64,000 bases of DNA from Pelethousia sp034933245 (GCA_034933245.1 JAYFNX010000023.1:43135-107134); one strand, 5' to 3'; shown: positions 1-9,828, counted from the stretch's first letter. Notes: generated from the letters alone by a model not told the origin. Made by a program: numbers and translations.

Positions 1-1544
1 CTAAGACGCACACCGGATATGACGCCTTTTACGGGCTTTGTATAATGGATCAGGCTTTCGATAAGCTTATTGATCCGATCCACCTCAGTTGGCACATACC
101 GGGCAAAGGATTCCTGCACCTGTTTATCATCGCCCTTGGCGCCGATGAGGGTGGCAAAGGTTCGGATGGACATGAGAGGATTGCGGATTTCATGGGCGAT
201 CCCCGCGGCAATGCGGATGAGCGCCAACGATTTTTCCTCCTGGAAGGCGGCCTGCCTTGCGGATTCTTCCTCGGTAATATCCTGTACGGTAAGAAGGATG
301 CCGCTAACCTTTCCATAGAAAATTTCTTGGTGCACGGTATAGCGGTAGGTGCGCAGGGCATCCGGGCTTTGGCCTAGGCGGATAAGCTGGTTTTCTATGG
401 TTACGCCCTCTGCAAAAATCGAGGCGCCAGCTTCTCGCAGGATTTCTCCAAACACCGGCAAATCCATGGCCACGGTTCCTTCCGCAATCCGTTCCAGTCC
501 CGTTATGGCAAGCGCCCGTTTATTGATCAACGTGATGGCATAGTGCGCATCGCAAAGAAGCATACCGCTGGGCGAATATTTAATGAGACGGTTGCGCAGA
601 TTGCTCTCGTTCTGAATTTGGACCAGCTGCTTCTCCAGTTCCCGGTTGGCCGCTTGAATCTGGGTGGTCTGTTCATCCACACGCTTTTGAAGCAACCGCC
701 GGACGCGGACGCTCATGAGAAAATAGAAAAGAGCGGCGATTGCGCCGATACCGCCGCCAATAGCCAAACGCCGAAGGGCTAACCGGGCCCGTTCCCCATC
801 GTCCATCACAACCCAATGGTTATGGATGGTTTCGTATTCCGGGCTGCTTTTAAGCAGCGCAATCCCTCTGTTTAGCGTTCGAAGAAGATCCCGGTCTCCC
901 GCGTTTACTACCAGGGAAAAGTTCATGGAGTCCAGATAATTGCGCACAATGGTGTAATCGTTCAGCAAGCCCGCCTCTTGCAGCTGGTATAGAAGGCTGT
1001 CCTTCACGCCGATCATGGCCAGACCAGGCTCTTCCATTTGCCGCTCGAATACGGCCCGTTGGTTGCCCACTACGATATAGGCGCTGAAATCCAAGTTGGA
1101 CAGCAGCGTGTTGCGCCCCGTATCCGAGGCAAAAACGGCTATGCGCACCCCTTGGGGAGACAAAAGGTCGCTGTCGCGCACCAGCAGGCACAAGGGCGAG
1201 GTGGTCAAACTGTCCGTATCTGCATAAAGGGTTTTATCCGCGGTGCCCGCAACCTGACCTAAAACAATATCCGCCTTGCCGCGGGAGAGGGCATCCAGAC
1301 ATTCGCGGTTTGTATTATAAGGAAGATATTCCAAAATGAATCCTCGCTCTTTTGCCAGAGAATCCAGCATTTCCACATGCATGCCCGCAGGCATTCCGGA
1401 AACATCCAAAAACTGAAAAGGGGGTAGGTTGGGGTTAAACGCCACCTTTAAATACCGCTGGAGCGCATGGGCTTCGGCAGGACAAAACAGCCCCCAAAGG
1501 ACCGCCAGCATAATGGTGAAACAGGCCAGCATACCCTTGCGCAC
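1..1544 (-). CDS. Sensor histidine kinase with periplasmic solute-binding domain (3' truncated by window)
   Basis: Membrane sensor kinase, cut by the window edge before the ATPase domain. I read an uninterrupted minus-strand frame from a GTG at 1544, preceded by an AGGAGG site. The order is a signal-anchor segment, an extracellular solute-binding (SBP_bac_3-like) domain to about residue 245, a transmembrane helix near 260, a short coiled coil, a PAS-like domain, and a HisKA dimerisation domain. The phosphoacceptor is His451 in an HEIRNP motif of the NtrB/AtoS type. The binding domain suggests it senses a small ligand such as an amino acid, but the ligand cannot be told from sequence. A response regulator would be expected further left. 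The missing C-terminal part lies outside the window. Confidence 0.85.
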   Translation of the reverse strand, partial: MRKGMLACFTIMLAVLWGLFCPAEAHALQRYLKVAFNPNLPPFQFLDVSGMPAGMHVEMLDSLAKERGFILEYLPYNTNRECLDALSRGKADIVLGQVAGTADKTLYADTDSLTTSPLCLLVRDSDLLSPQGVRIAVFASDTGRNTLLSNLDFSAYIVVGNQRAVFERQMEEPGLAMIGVKDSLLYQLQEAGLLNDYTIVRNYLDSMNFSLVVNAGDRDLLRTLNRGIALLKSSPEYETIHNHWVVMDDGERARLALRRLAIGGGIGAIAALFYFLMSVRVRRLLQKRVDEQTTQIQAANRELEKQLVQIQNESNLRNRLIKYSPSGMLLCDAHYAITLINKRALAITGLERIAEGTVAMDLPVFGEILREAGASIFAEGVTIENQLIRLGQSPDALRTYRYTVHQEIFYGKVSGILLTVQDITEEESARQAAFQEEKSLALIRIAAGIAHEIRNPLMSIRTFATLIGAKGDDKQVQESFARYVPTEVDRINKLIESLIHYTKPVKGVISGVRL

Positions 1545-1769
1545 AGGAACCCTCCTTTCGGTACCTTTGAATGACGGCTGTATATAGGATAGCTTTTCCC
1601 GGCCTATTATGCAAGACGTTCCAGGCAAAAGCGCGCCTATGGACTCGGCGGGCAGGAATTTTCAGAGCATTTCTCTTAAAATTCCATCGGTTTCACGCAA
1701 AGCGGATATGCGCCGGGAGCTTGCCGGATTATTTGCAACTTTTGGATGGACGGCAAAAATTTTAATATA

Positions 1770-1775
1770 TATAAT
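1770..1775 (+). promoter_or_regulatory. Candidate -10 box upstream of the MATE gene
   Basis: A perfect TATAAT lies in an AT-rich run about 125 bases before the chosen MATE start. The matching -35 region is weak. If it is used, the upstream in-frame ATG at 1746 would not be transcribed, which supports a later start. Confidence 0.35.
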
Positions 1776-1901
1776 AAGGAAAGCAAAGCCTACGGCTCGT
1801 CCTCTTGCCCGAAGAAACCACCCATGATATACTACAACAATCCGGGCCTAGACCCGGATAATCACAGGGCTCTTTTGAGACGGGCAGGGGGATGGGGTAC
1901 C

Positions 1902-3293
1902 ATGAAATTGCGCGAAAGATGGTTTGGAGATAGGGCGTTTTATAAAATGGTCATCGCGCTGGCACTGCCCATCTTGGTGCAAAATGCCATCACCAACTTT
2001 GTAAGCCTGCTGGATAATGTTATGGTTGGCCGTTTGGGGACGGACCCGATGAACGGCGTGGCCATCGTGAACCAGCTCATCTTTGTATTTGCCGTCAGCA
2101 TCTTTGGGGGCGTTTCCGGCGCAGGCATTTTTGGCGCCCAATTTTATGGCCGCAAGGATCATGACGGCGTACGGCATACCTTCCGGTTTAAACTGATCTG
2201 CTGCGCGCTTATCACGGCGCTGGCCGTGCTTGTTCTGCTCACCTTGCAAGTGCCCCTCGTTTCGCTATTTCTTCATGAGGGAAGCCGAACGGGAAATATA
2301 GGCGTCACGATGGGATATGCCCGGCAATATCTTCTTCTTATGATCGCCGGCTTGCCGCCCTTTGCCTTATCCCAGGTCTACGCCAGCACCCTGCGGGAAA
2401 CCGGGCAGACGGTGGTGCCCATGAACGCATCCATCCTTGCGGTGGGCGTTAACCTGGGGCTGAATTATATCCTGATTTACGGGAAGTTAGGTTTTCCGGC
2501 CATGGGCGTGCGGGGCGCAGCTCTGGCAACCGTTATCGCTCGGTATGCGGAATGCGTGGCTGTGGCTCGCTGGACCCACGCCCACGAGGAAAGTTGTCCC
2601 TTTGCCATCGGGTTATATCAGAGCTTAAGAATTCCCCGGCCATTGGCGAAGAACATTCTATCGCGCGGAACGCCCCTGCTGCTCAACGAAATGCTTTGGT
2701 CCCTGGGCATGGCCGTTCTGGCCCAGTGCTATTCCGTCCGAGGATTGGCGGCGGTGGCTGCTTATAATATTTCCTCCACGGTGACCAACCTGTTCAACGT
2801 GGCTTTTATCGCCGTAGGCGGATCCATTGCCATCATTGTAGGGAATCTGCTGGGGGCGGGCAAGATGGAGGAGGCTAAAAGAACAGATACCTGGCTTATT
2901 GTATTCTCCGTGCTTCTATGCATCTTGGTTGCAGGACTCATGGCGGTAGCATCCCCGTTCATCCCCCAAACCTACAATACCAGCGCCGAAGTACGAGGCC
3001 TGGCGCGGGACTTTATTTTGATTACCGCATTGGCCATGCCGTTGCATGCCTTTGTGCATGCCGCGTATTTCACCCTTCGCTCCGGCGGGAAGACAGGGCT
3101 TACCTTCGTGTTTGACTGCGGCTTCATGTGGGTTGCCAGCATCCCGGTAGCCTGGGCCCTTTCGCGTTTTACGGGTTTGCCCATCCGCCCGCTCTTTGCA
3201 TTGGTACAGGCGGTGGACGTGTTAAAATGCCTGCTGGGCTATCGTTTCGTGAAAAGCAATATTTGGCTTAATAACATTGTGGTAAAAAATTGA
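1902..3293 (+). CDS. MATE family efflux transporter
   Basis: Multidrug/toxin extrusion protein expected to export cationic compounds with Na+ or H+ antiport. From the ATG at 1902 it has 463 residues, the usual MATE length, with about twelve hydrophobic segments in two related halves. The first helix begins around residue 15, and the family's early loop resembling NxxDNxMVGRLG is present. The frame is open further upstream (ATG at 1746 and 1824), but that extension is non-hydrophobic and begins before a candidate -10 box, so I prefer 1902. It appears monocistronic and is followed by a good hairpin terminator. The substrate is unknown. Confidence 0.88.
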   Translation: MKLRERWFGDRAFYKMVIALALPILVQNAITNFVSLLDNVMVGRLGTDPMNGVAIVNQLIFVFAVSIFGGVSGAGIFGAQFYGRKDHDGVRHTFRFKLICCALITALAVLVLLTLQVPLVSLFLHEGSRTGNIGVTMGYARQYLLLMIAGLPPFALSQVYASTLRETGQTVVPMNASILAVGVNLGLNYILIYGKLGFPAMGVRGAALATVIARYAECVAVARWTHAHEESCPFAIGLYQSLRIPRPLAKNILSRGTPLLLNEMLWSLGMAVLAQCYSVRGLAAVAAYNISSTVTNLFNVAFIAVGGSIAIIVGNLLGAGKMEEAKRTDTWLIVFSVLLCILVAGLMAVASPFIPQTYNTSAEVRGLARDFILITALAMPLHAFVHAAYFTLRSGGKTGLTFVFDCGFMWVASIPVAWALSRFTGLPIRPLFALVQAVDVLKCLLGYRFVKSNIWLNNIVVKN

Positions 3294-3314
3294 TCCATAA
3301 GGCCGCAAAACCGG

Positions 3315-3359
3315 AACCGGAAAAGTTTGCTGGACATACGCAAAATTTTCCGGTTTTTT
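3315..3359 (+). terminator. Rho-independent terminator after MATE gene
   Basis: A ten-base stem (AACCGGAAAA at 3315-3324 with its complement at 3346-3355) is followed directly by a run of T. It ends the MATE transcript. Confidence 0.8.
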
Positions 3360-3565
3360 CTATGCAAAGTTTTCATTCGTGCAAGCCACAGACGATCTCC
3401 ATAAATAATTTCCAGGAATTTCATCCATAAATTCGCCTGCTTTCCTGTTAGATCTCTTATATTTAAAAAGTTGGCATGGGAATTGCTATATAAATAAGAC
3501 GTAACACTTCTGAACGAGTGTACGGTTCACATCTTACTCTATCATTCATTTTGGGAGGTAAAACC

Positions 3566-5173
3566 ATGAAACAAATCACCAAAGCGTTGGCCCTTCTGCT
3601 GAGTCTGCTTATGCTGCTTAGCCTCACAGCTTGCTCCGGCAATGCTCCCGCCGAACAGGCAAGCAGTGGTTCTGAGGCCGCCGCCCCCGCACAGGAGACA
3701 GCCGAAGCTGCTCCCACCTCGTATAAGGATACCGTCATAATCGGCGTGGCTAACGACGTAACCACACTGGACCCACAGGGCTCCAATACGGACGCCAACA
3801 TGATGGTGTTCACCCTCACCCATGAGACTCTTGTAGAGATCGATCCGGACACCGGAGAAATCGTCCCCGGCCTGGCGGAATCCTGGGAGGTTTCGGAAGA
3901 TGGCTGTACCTTTACCTTCACTCTGCCGGCGGGCGTTACCTTCACCGATGGTACCCCCTGCACAGCAAACGACGTGGAGTTCACCTATGAGCGGGCAGAG
4001 GAATCCTCCTTTACCAAAACCAAGGTGGAATTGGTTACCGACATCGAGGCCATTGATGATACCCATATCAGCATCACCATTTCCAAACCAAGCCAGGAGT
4101 TCCTCATGCTGCTGGCACACCGCTCCATGAGCATTCTCTCCGAGGCGCTGGTTAAGGCGGATGAATTCGGCTATCAGATCGGCACGGGCATGTTCTCCGT
4201 GGAAGCTTGGGTTCCCGGCGATCAGATTTCTTTTGTGCGTAACGATGCTTACCGTAAGGGCGCGGCCCCCACCCGCAGCATCGTGTTCCGCCTCATCAAG
4301 GAAGAATCTTCGCGCCTCATCGCCCTGCAAACCGGGGAGATCGATGTCTGCATCGATCCGCTTAGCACGGACCTGGGATACATCGAAGATGATGCCAATC
4401 TGGAGCTCATCAAAATTCCCAACGTGGTTATGCTCTATATTGCCATTAACAACGAGCGGCCCGGTCTGGATAATGTCCACGTGCGCAAGGCTATCGCCTA
4501 TGCGACCGATAAGGAATCCATGATCATCGCCGGCTATAACGGCGAGGGCACCGTCCATAACAACTTCATCAACCGTGGGCAGTTCGGCCTCAATGAGGAC
4601 CTCTCCGTATACGATTATAATATTGATAAGGCCAAGGAAGAGCTTGCCCTCGCAGGCTATAAAGAAGGCGAACTGACCTTTGAAGTGATTTATAACGGTT
4701 CGGCAAAGGAGAACATCGCTTTGGTCCTCCAGGCGGACCTTGCCAAGGTGGGCATCAACCTCAACCTCACCAAGCTGGAGACAGCCGCCCTGAAGGGTAT
4801 CCTTAACGATGCGGCTCTGGACTATGAAATGTGCCTCTATCAATGGACGGATGCGGACGGTACCGATTTTACCGTGCGCAACATGTATGGAAGCTATGAG
4901 GAAGACGGCACGCTCAAAAAGAACGGATCGAACCGCAGCGTGCTGAAGGATCCCGTGCTTAACGATATGATCGATGCGGCGCTCATTGAGCAGGATACCG
5001 CCAAGCGCGAGCAAATGTACCATGACATTGAGGCGTATCTGTATGAGATCTGCCCCATTGTGCCGATTTGCACTTCCATGATTAACATCGGCATCAAGAA
5101 GGGCCTCACCGGTGCGAAGTGGATTGGCACCGCGAAGCACGATTACCGCTACATCTGCCTCCCCGAAGCCTAA
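3566..5173 (+). CDS. Oligopeptide/dipeptide ABC transporter substrate-binding lipoprotein
   Basis: Extracellular binding protein of the SBP_bac_5 (DppA/OppA) family. The ATG at 3566 follows a GGGAGGT site and begins a lipoprotein signal peptide with an LTAC lipobox, so the mature protein should be lipid-anchored. A low-complexity Ala/Glu linker follows, then the two-lobed binding fold, including the family's early segment about the complement of LDPQ and the WEVSEDGCTFTF region. At 535 residues the length is typical. It heads a five-gene cluster with two permeases and two ATPases on the same strand. Peptides are the default ligand guess; nickel or other small ligands are possible for this family. 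Confidence 0.93.
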   Translation: MKQITKALALLLSLLMLLSLTACSGNAPAEQASSGSEAAAPAQETAEAAPTSYKDTVIIGVANDVTTLDPQGSNTDANMMVFTLTHETLVEIDPDTGEIVPGLAESWEVSEDGCTFTFTLPAGVTFTDGTPCTANDVEFTYERAEESSFTKTKVELVTDIEAIDDTHISITISKPSQEFLMLLAHRSMSILSEALVKADEFGYQIGTGMFSVEAWVPGDQISFVRNDAYRKGAAPTRSIVFRLIKEESSRLIALQTGEIDVCIDPLSTDLGYIEDDANLELIKIPNVVMLYIAINNERPGLDNVHVRKAIAYATDKESMIIAGYNGEGTVHNNFINRGQFGLNEDLSVYDYNIDKAKEELALAGYKEGELTFEVIYNGSAKENIALVLQADLAKVGINLNLTKLETAALKGILNDAALDYEMCLYQWTDADGTDFTVRNMYGSYEEDGTLKKNGSNRSVLKDPVLNDMIDAALIEQDTAKREQMYHDIEAYLYEICPIVPICTSMINIGIKKGLTGAKWIGTAKHDYRYICLPEA

Positions 5174-5187
5174 ATTCCCGTTCCCAT

Positions 5188-5249
5188 CCGGGTTTATAGA
5201 AAACCCGGCGGTTGTGGGCCGCCCGCAAGTTTGTCTTCCGGGCGGCCCA
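5188..5249 (+). promoter_or_regulatory. Two tandem intercistronic stem-loops
   Basis: Two hairpins fill the gap between the binding-protein and permease genes: an 8-bp stem (5188-5195/5201-5208) and a perfect 11-bp G+C-rich stem (5215-5225/5239-5249). No T-run follows, so they more likely stabilise or attenuate the message, giving more binding protein than permease. Confidence 0.6.
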
Positions 5250-5273
5250 TAAAGGATACAAGAGGAGAATGTT

Positions 5274-6203
5274 ATGCATCGCTATATTTTTAAACGGCTG
5301 TTGATGCTAATTCCGGTGCTGCTTTGCGTGGCCTTCATCATTTTCGCCATCATGGATGTGGCGGATGGTGATCCGGTCTATTCTGTCGCCAGCGCGGATG
5401 CTTCCGAGGAGGAACTGAATATACTCCGTGAGGAAATGGGCCTGAACGGCTCCCTGCTTGAGCGGTATTTCCGTTATATCGGGGGCATGATGAAGGGGGA
5501 TCTTGGGACCTCCTATGTTTCCAGGCGCGACGTGATGGCCACCTATATGGAGCGCTTGCCAAACACCCTGAAGCTGGCTTCCCTAACCATGATAGTGGCC
5601 ATCGGCATGGCGATCCCCCTGGGCATCATCGCGGCGGTTCATCAGAATTCTATCAAGGATACCGTTTCTATGATCTTGGCATTACTCGGCCTGTCCATGC
5701 CCAATTTTTGGCTGGGCTTGCTGTTAATCCTATTATTTTCGCTCAAGCTCGGATGGCTTCCTTCGGGGGGCAATACGGGTTTCTCCAGCATCATCCTGCC
5801 CGCCTTTACCATTGGCGCAGGCTTGGCGGCCCTTTTAACCCGTACTACGCGCTCCTCCATGCTGGATGTAATCCGCCAGGATTACTTGCGCATGGCAAGG
5901 GCCAAGGGCGTTTCGGAGCGGCGGGTTATCCGCAAGCACGCCCTTAAGAACGCTCTCATTCCCATCATCACGGTTTTCGGCGTTCAGTTCAGCAATGTGC
6001 TGGGCGGCTCCGTGCTGGCGGAAACGGTGTTTGCCTGGCCGGGGGTGGGGCGCTTGGTGGTGGATGCCATCGATCAGCGGGATATTCCCATGGTTACGGG
6101 CGCGTTGGTCATGACCACCATGCTGGTGGGGATTGTTAACCTGCTGGTGGATATCATTTATGCCTATGTAGACCCACGCATACGGGCGCAGTATACGAAG
6201 TGA
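5274..6203 (+). CDS. Dipeptide/oligopeptide ABC transporter permease (DppB-like)
   Basis: Inner-membrane subunit of the peptide importer. The 309-residue protein has an N-terminal helix, a short extracytoplasmic region and then the BPD_transp_1 fold of five to six helices. The conserved cytoplasmic EAA-type loop lies near residues 200-225 (R-x-K-G-V-S-E-R-R-V and following), which contacts the ATPases. It sits 100 bases after the binding protein, with the stem-loops between, and ten bases before the second permease. An AGAGGAG site precedes the ATG. Family length and features are normal. Confidence 0.93.
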   Translation: MHRYIFKRLLMLIPVLLCVAFIIFAIMDVADGDPVYSVASADASEEELNILREEMGLNGSLLERYFRYIGGMMKGDLGTSYVSRRDVMATYMERLPNTLKLASLTMIVAIGMAIPLGIIAAVHQNSIKDTVSMILALLGLSMPNFWLGLLLILLFSLKLGWLPSGGNTGFSSIILPAFTIGAGLAALLTRTTRSSMLDVIRQDYLRMARAKGVSERRVIRKHALKNALIPIITVFGVQFSNVLGGSVLAETVFAWPGVGRLVVDAIDQRDIPMVTGALVMTTMLVGIVNLLVDIIYAYVDPRIRAQYTK

Positions 6204-6212
6204 GGTAAGGCT

Positions 6213-7100
6213 ATGGAAAAAAGCAACACGCTAGTCGCTGCAAAGTATAAGAAACGCAGCACCTGGGACAGCATCTGGCGGCAACTGCGGCGCAACCCAG
6301 GCGCAATTTTGGGATTGGCGCTCATCGTGGCCATCATAGCCATGGCGCTTATGGCACCCGTTCTTTATAGTTATGAGGAAGACGTAATCGCCCAGAATCT
6401 TAAGGAGCGCCTGCAAAGCCCCTCCGTATTTCACTGGTTTGGTACGGACGATATGGGCCGAGACGTGTTGGCCCGGGTGGTATATGGAGCCCGCTATTCC
6501 TTGGCCGTGGGCGTGGTGGCAGTGCTCATCGCCTTGGCGGTGGGGGTAACGTTGGGCGCCAGCGCCGGCTATATGGGCGGCGTTTTTGAGAACATCGTCA
6601 TGCGCATATGCGATATTTTTTCATCCATACCCAGCGTGCTGATGGCCATCGCGGTGGTATCGGCCTTGGGAAAGAGCACCTTTAACCTGATGCTCGCCGT
6701 GGGTATCGCCAGCACCGCCCCCTTCGTCCGGGTGGCCCGGGCCGCCGTGCTGACCGTGCGCGGCGAGGAATACATCGAGTCTGCGCGGGCAATCGGCATG
6801 CGAGAATGGAAGATCGTAGCCTTTCACATTTTACCCAATTGCGTCTCCCAGATCATCGTGCAGGCGACGTTGCGCATAGGCTCTGCCATTATTTCGGCGG
6901 CGCAGCTCAGCTTCCTCGGCCTGGGCGTGCCGGCCCCCGCGCCGGAATGGGGTAGCATGCTCTCGGCAGGGCGCTCCTTTATCCGGGATCACAGTTATTT
7001 GACCTTGTATCCCGGCCTGGCCATCATGTTCACGGTGCTTTCGTTTAACCTCATCGGAGATGGCCTGCGCGACGCATTGGACCCCAAGCTAAAGCGGTAG
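6213..7100 (+). CDS. Dipeptide/oligopeptide ABC transporter permease (DppC-like)
   Basis: Second membrane subunit of the peptide importer, 295 residues. It shows the DppC layout: a cytoplasmic N-terminus, a first helix about residues 30-50, the short family motif HWFGTDDMGRD near 75, and a BPD_transp_1 domain with an EAA loop (SARAIGMREWKI) around 190-200. It would pair with the DppB-like protein to form the channel. The spacing of nine bases after the preceding stop indicates co-translation. Confidence 0.93.
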   Translation: MEKSNTLVAAKYKKRSTWDSIWRQLRRNPGAILGLALIVAIIAMALMAPVLYSYEEDVIAQNLKERLQSPSVFHWFGTDDMGRDVLARVVYGARYSLAVGVVAVLIALAVGVTLGASAGYMGGVFENIVMRICDIFSSIPSVLMAIAVVSALGKSTFNLMLAVGIASTAPFVRVARAAVLTVRGEEYIESARAIGMREWKIVAFHILPNCVSQIIVQATLRIGSAIISAAQLSFLGLGVPAPAPEWGSMLSAGRSFIRDHSYLTLYPGLAIMFTVLSFNLIGDGLRDALDPKLKR

Positions 7101-7117
7101 CTTAAAGGAGAAAACCT

Positions 7118-8125
7118 ATGAACCGAGAAAACAAAGACCTCATTTTGGATATTGAAAACCTGGTGGTGCGCTATGAGACCGAGGATGGTATCGTACGCGC
7201 CCTCAACGGAATCGATCTGAAGCTGGGATATAAGCGCACCATCGGCCTGGTAGGAGAAACGGGCGCAGGGAAGACCACCGCCGCCTTGGCCATGCTTCGC
7301 TTGGTACCCAACCCGCCGGGGGTGGTATCGTGCGACAAGCTTTTCATTGACGGCCAGGATATCCTCTCCGTGCCTATCCATGAGATGGAGCAGATCCGGG
7401 GCCAAGAAATCTCCATGATATTCCAGGACCCTATGACTGCCCTGAATCCTGTATTCACCGTGGGGGAGCAGATAGCCGAAAGCCTGGAGATTCATGAACA
7501 CCTTTCGAAAAAGGACGCCTTAAAACGGGCCGGCGAAATGCTGGAGCTGGTTGGAATACCGGCCAGCCGCGCCAATGAATATCCCCATCAGTTTTCGGGC
7601 GGCATGAAGCAGCGGGTGGTCATTGCCATCGCCTTGGCCTGCAACCCCAAGCTTCTCATTGCCGATGAGCCCACAACGGCCCTGGATGTAACCATTCAAG
7701 CCCAAGTGCTGGAGCTTATGAACAGCCTCAAAGAGAAATATGATACCTCCATGATCATGATTACGCATGATCTGGGCATTGTGGCGGAGGTGTGCGACGA
7801 GGTGGCCGTTATGTATGCGGGCCGCATTGTGGAGCAGGGGACGCTGGAGGATGTGTTCAACCATACGCTGCATCCCTATACGGAAGGCTTGTTCAACTCC
7901 CTGCCCAATATCAAAAACCGGCAGGCCAAGCTCAAGCCCATTAAGGGGCTTATGCCCGATCCGACCAACCTGCCCAGCGGCTGCGCTTTTGCGCCACGGT
8001 GCAACTATGCCACCGAGGCATGCTGGAAGGGACAGCCGCCCATCCGGCGGGTCAGCGATACCCATACGGTGGCCTGTGTGGCCTATGACCGGCCCGACTT
8101 TCATATCCAAAGGGGGAAGGCGTAA
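7118..8125 (+). CDS. Peptide ABC transporter ATP-binding protein (DppD-like)
   Basis: One of two ATPases powering the peptide importer. Walker A is GETGAGKTT at residues 46-54. The signature is FSGGMKQR and Walker B is LLIADEP with the catalytic Glu. The C-terminal oligopeptide-transporter extension contains the Cys-rich GCAFAPRC...C stretch typical of DppD/OppD, which can carry an Fe-S cluster in some homologues. Length 335 residues is normal. Its TAA stop shares one base with the next gene's ATG, implying coupled translation with the partner ATPase. Confidence 0.93.
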   Translation: MNRENKDLILDIENLVVRYETEDGIVRALNGIDLKLGYKRTIGLVGETGAGKTTAALAMLRLVPNPPGVVSCDKLFIDGQDILSVPIHEMEQIRGQEISMIFQDPMTALNPVFTVGEQIAESLEIHEHLSKKDALKRAGEMLELVGIPASRANEYPHQFSGGMKQRVVIAIALACNPKLLIADEPTTALDVTIQAQVLELMNSLKEKYDTSMIMITHDLGIVAEVCDEVAVMYAGRIVEQGTLEDVFNHTLHPYTEGLFNSLPNIKNRQAKLKPIKGLMPDPTNLPSGCAFAPRCNYATEACWKGQPPIRRVSDTHTVACVAYDRPDFHIQRGKA

Positions 8126-9075
8126 TGGCGGATACCATTTTGGAAGTGCGCAATCTGAAAAAGTACTTTAAAACCTCCCGCGGCATGCTCCATGCGGTGG
8201 ATGATATCAGCTTTAAGCTGGAGCGCGGGAAAACCTTGGGACTGGTAGGCGAATCCGGCTGCGGCAAATCCACCACCGGGCGGTCCATTCTGCGACTTAT
8301 AGAACCAACCGCCGGAGAAATCATCTTTGACGGCAAGGATGTAAACAAGTTGAACAAGGGCCAGATGCGGCATATGCGCAAGGATATGCAGATTATTTTT
8401 CAGGATCCGTTCTCTTCGCTGGACCCGAAAAAGACCATAAACCAAATTATTGCGGAACCCATCAGGGAGCACCGTATCCTGACCAACAAAAAGGAACTGG
8501 AGGCCAGGGTGCTGGAGCTGATGGAAACGGTGGGCCTGGCCGAGCGCCTCATCAACAGCTATCCCCACGAGCTGGATGGAGGCCGCCGCCAGCGCATCGG
8601 CATTGCAAGGGCGCTGGCAGTGGAACCGAAGCTTATCGTGTGTGATGAGCCGGTTTCCGCGCTGGATGTTTCCATCCAAGCCCAAATCTTAAACCTGCTC
8701 AAAGAATTGCAGGAGCGGATGGAGCTTACGTATATCTTCATCACCCACGATCTATCTGTGGTAAACCACTTTTCGGACGATATTGCGGTGATGTATCTAG
8801 GACAGATCGTGGAGAAAGCCCCGGCGGAGGAACTCTTTACCAATCCCATCCATCCCTATACAAAGGCCCTCCTGTCGGCCATCCCTGTGCCGGATTTGAG
8901 CCAAAAACGACAGCGCATCTCCCTTAAGGGTGAAATTACAAGCCCGGTGAATTTGGCGGATGAATGCCGCTTCGCCAACCGCTGCTTTGAATGCGAGGCA
9001 CTTTGTAGGCAGGGCGTACCGCGCCTAGTCGAAGTTGCCGCCAACCATTTTGTTGCTTGTTTTCGCCATGCATGA
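8125..9075 (+). CDS. Peptide ABC transporter ATP-binding protein (DppF-like)
   Basis: Second ATPase of the peptide importer, 316 residues. It has Walker A GESGCGKSTT, Walker B LIVCDEP and the family's C-terminal extension with a conserved Cys cluster. The ABC signature reads LDGGRRQR rather than the usual LSGGQRQR: the Ser that contacts the ATP gamma-phosphate is Asp. The DppD partner keeps a standard signature, so the two ATP sites may be unequal. The start overlaps the DppD stop (TAATG). Confidence 0.92.
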   Translation: MADTILEVRNLKKYFKTSRGMLHAVDDISFKLERGKTLGLVGESGCGKSTTGRSILRLIEPTAGEIIFDGKDVNKLNKGQMRHMRKDMQIIFQDPFSSLDPKKTINQIIAEPIREHRILTNKKELEARVLELMETVGLAERLINSYPHELDGGRRQRIGIARALAVEPKLIVCDEPVSALDVSIQAQILNLLKELQERMELTYIFITHDLSVVNHFSDDIAVMYLGQIVEKAPAEELFTNPIHPYTKALLSAIPVPDLSQKRQRISLKGEITSPVNLADECRFANRCFECEALCRQGVPRLVEVAANHFVACFRHA

Positions 9076-9135
9076 TGCGCAATATGCCTATCCTGTGGTA
9101 AAATAAAAATCAAAACAAAGAACGGAGAGGATTTT

Positions 9136-9828
9136 ATGTTTCCGACACAATGGGAAAATTCACTTATGCCGGTGGCAGTCTATATGATTCGAATCGTTCT
9201 GGCATGTTTTTGCGGCGCGGTCATCGGTATGGAACGCAATAAGCGCAAAAAAGAGGCCGGGTTGCGTACGCATATCATTGTGGCGTTGGGCTCCGTGCTG
9301 GTGATGGTTGTATCCAAATACGGCTTTCTAGATATGATCGCCCTGGGAGGAAACCTCAAGGTGGATCCTACCCGCATCGCGTCCAATGTAATTGCCGGCA
9401 TCAGCTTCTTGGGTGCAGGCACCATTGTATTTAGGGAGCATACGATTAAAGGACTGACCACGGCGGCGGGCATATGGGCTACGTCCGGCGTGGGCTTGGC
9501 CATGGGGGCGGGTATGTACGAAGTAGGCGTTTTTTCCACTGCGGCGATTATCGCCATTCAATATGTGCTGCATAGATACGTGCGTTCGGAGGATAGCGCG
9601 ATGACCAGCGAACTTTCTGTTATCTTAGTGGAAGGGCCAAACACCATAGAGGAGTTTATGGCACAGCTGGCTGAAAAGGGCATCGTCATCAGCAGCGGCG
9701 GAATTCATAAACACGGTGACGGCACCATCACATTAGAATTATCTATTTATTCGACGCATGGCCTTACTTTTGAGGAGACCCTGGACTTATGTAAGCGCAA
9801 TGAAAACATTAAGGCGATCTCCGGGTAA
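9136..9828 (+). CDS. MgtC/SapB family membrane protein
   Basis: Integral membrane protein of the MgtC family, 230 residues. The N-terminal half has about four helices and the family signatures (GMERNKRKKEAGLRTH; the GISFLGAGTI segment near 95; GLTTAAGIWATSGVG near 115). The C-terminal part is a soluble ACT-like domain. MgtC proteins are linked to low-magnesium growth and to modulation of membrane ATPase or cell-envelope processes; they are not proven transporters. It follows the peptide importer by 60 bases with its own GGAGAGG site and may be read through from it. A hairpin follows the stop. Confidence 0.9.
   Translation: MFPTQWENSLMPVAVYMIRIVLACFCGAVIGMERNKRKKEAGLRTHIIVALGSVLVMVVSKYGFLDMIALGGNLKVDPTRIASNVIAGISFLGAGTIVFREHTIKGLTTAAGIWATSGVGLAMGAGMYEVGVFSTAAIIAIQYVLHRYVRSEDSAMTSELSVILVEGPNTIEEFMAQLAEKGIVISSGGIHKHGDGTITLELSIYSTHGLTFEETLDLCKRNENIKAISG

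Noticed and set aside
3542..5140. Long minus-strand frame opposite the peptide-binding protein
   Set aside because: It is a mirror of the coding strand with no domain-like features; the plus-strand gene has signal peptide, lipobox and ribosome site.
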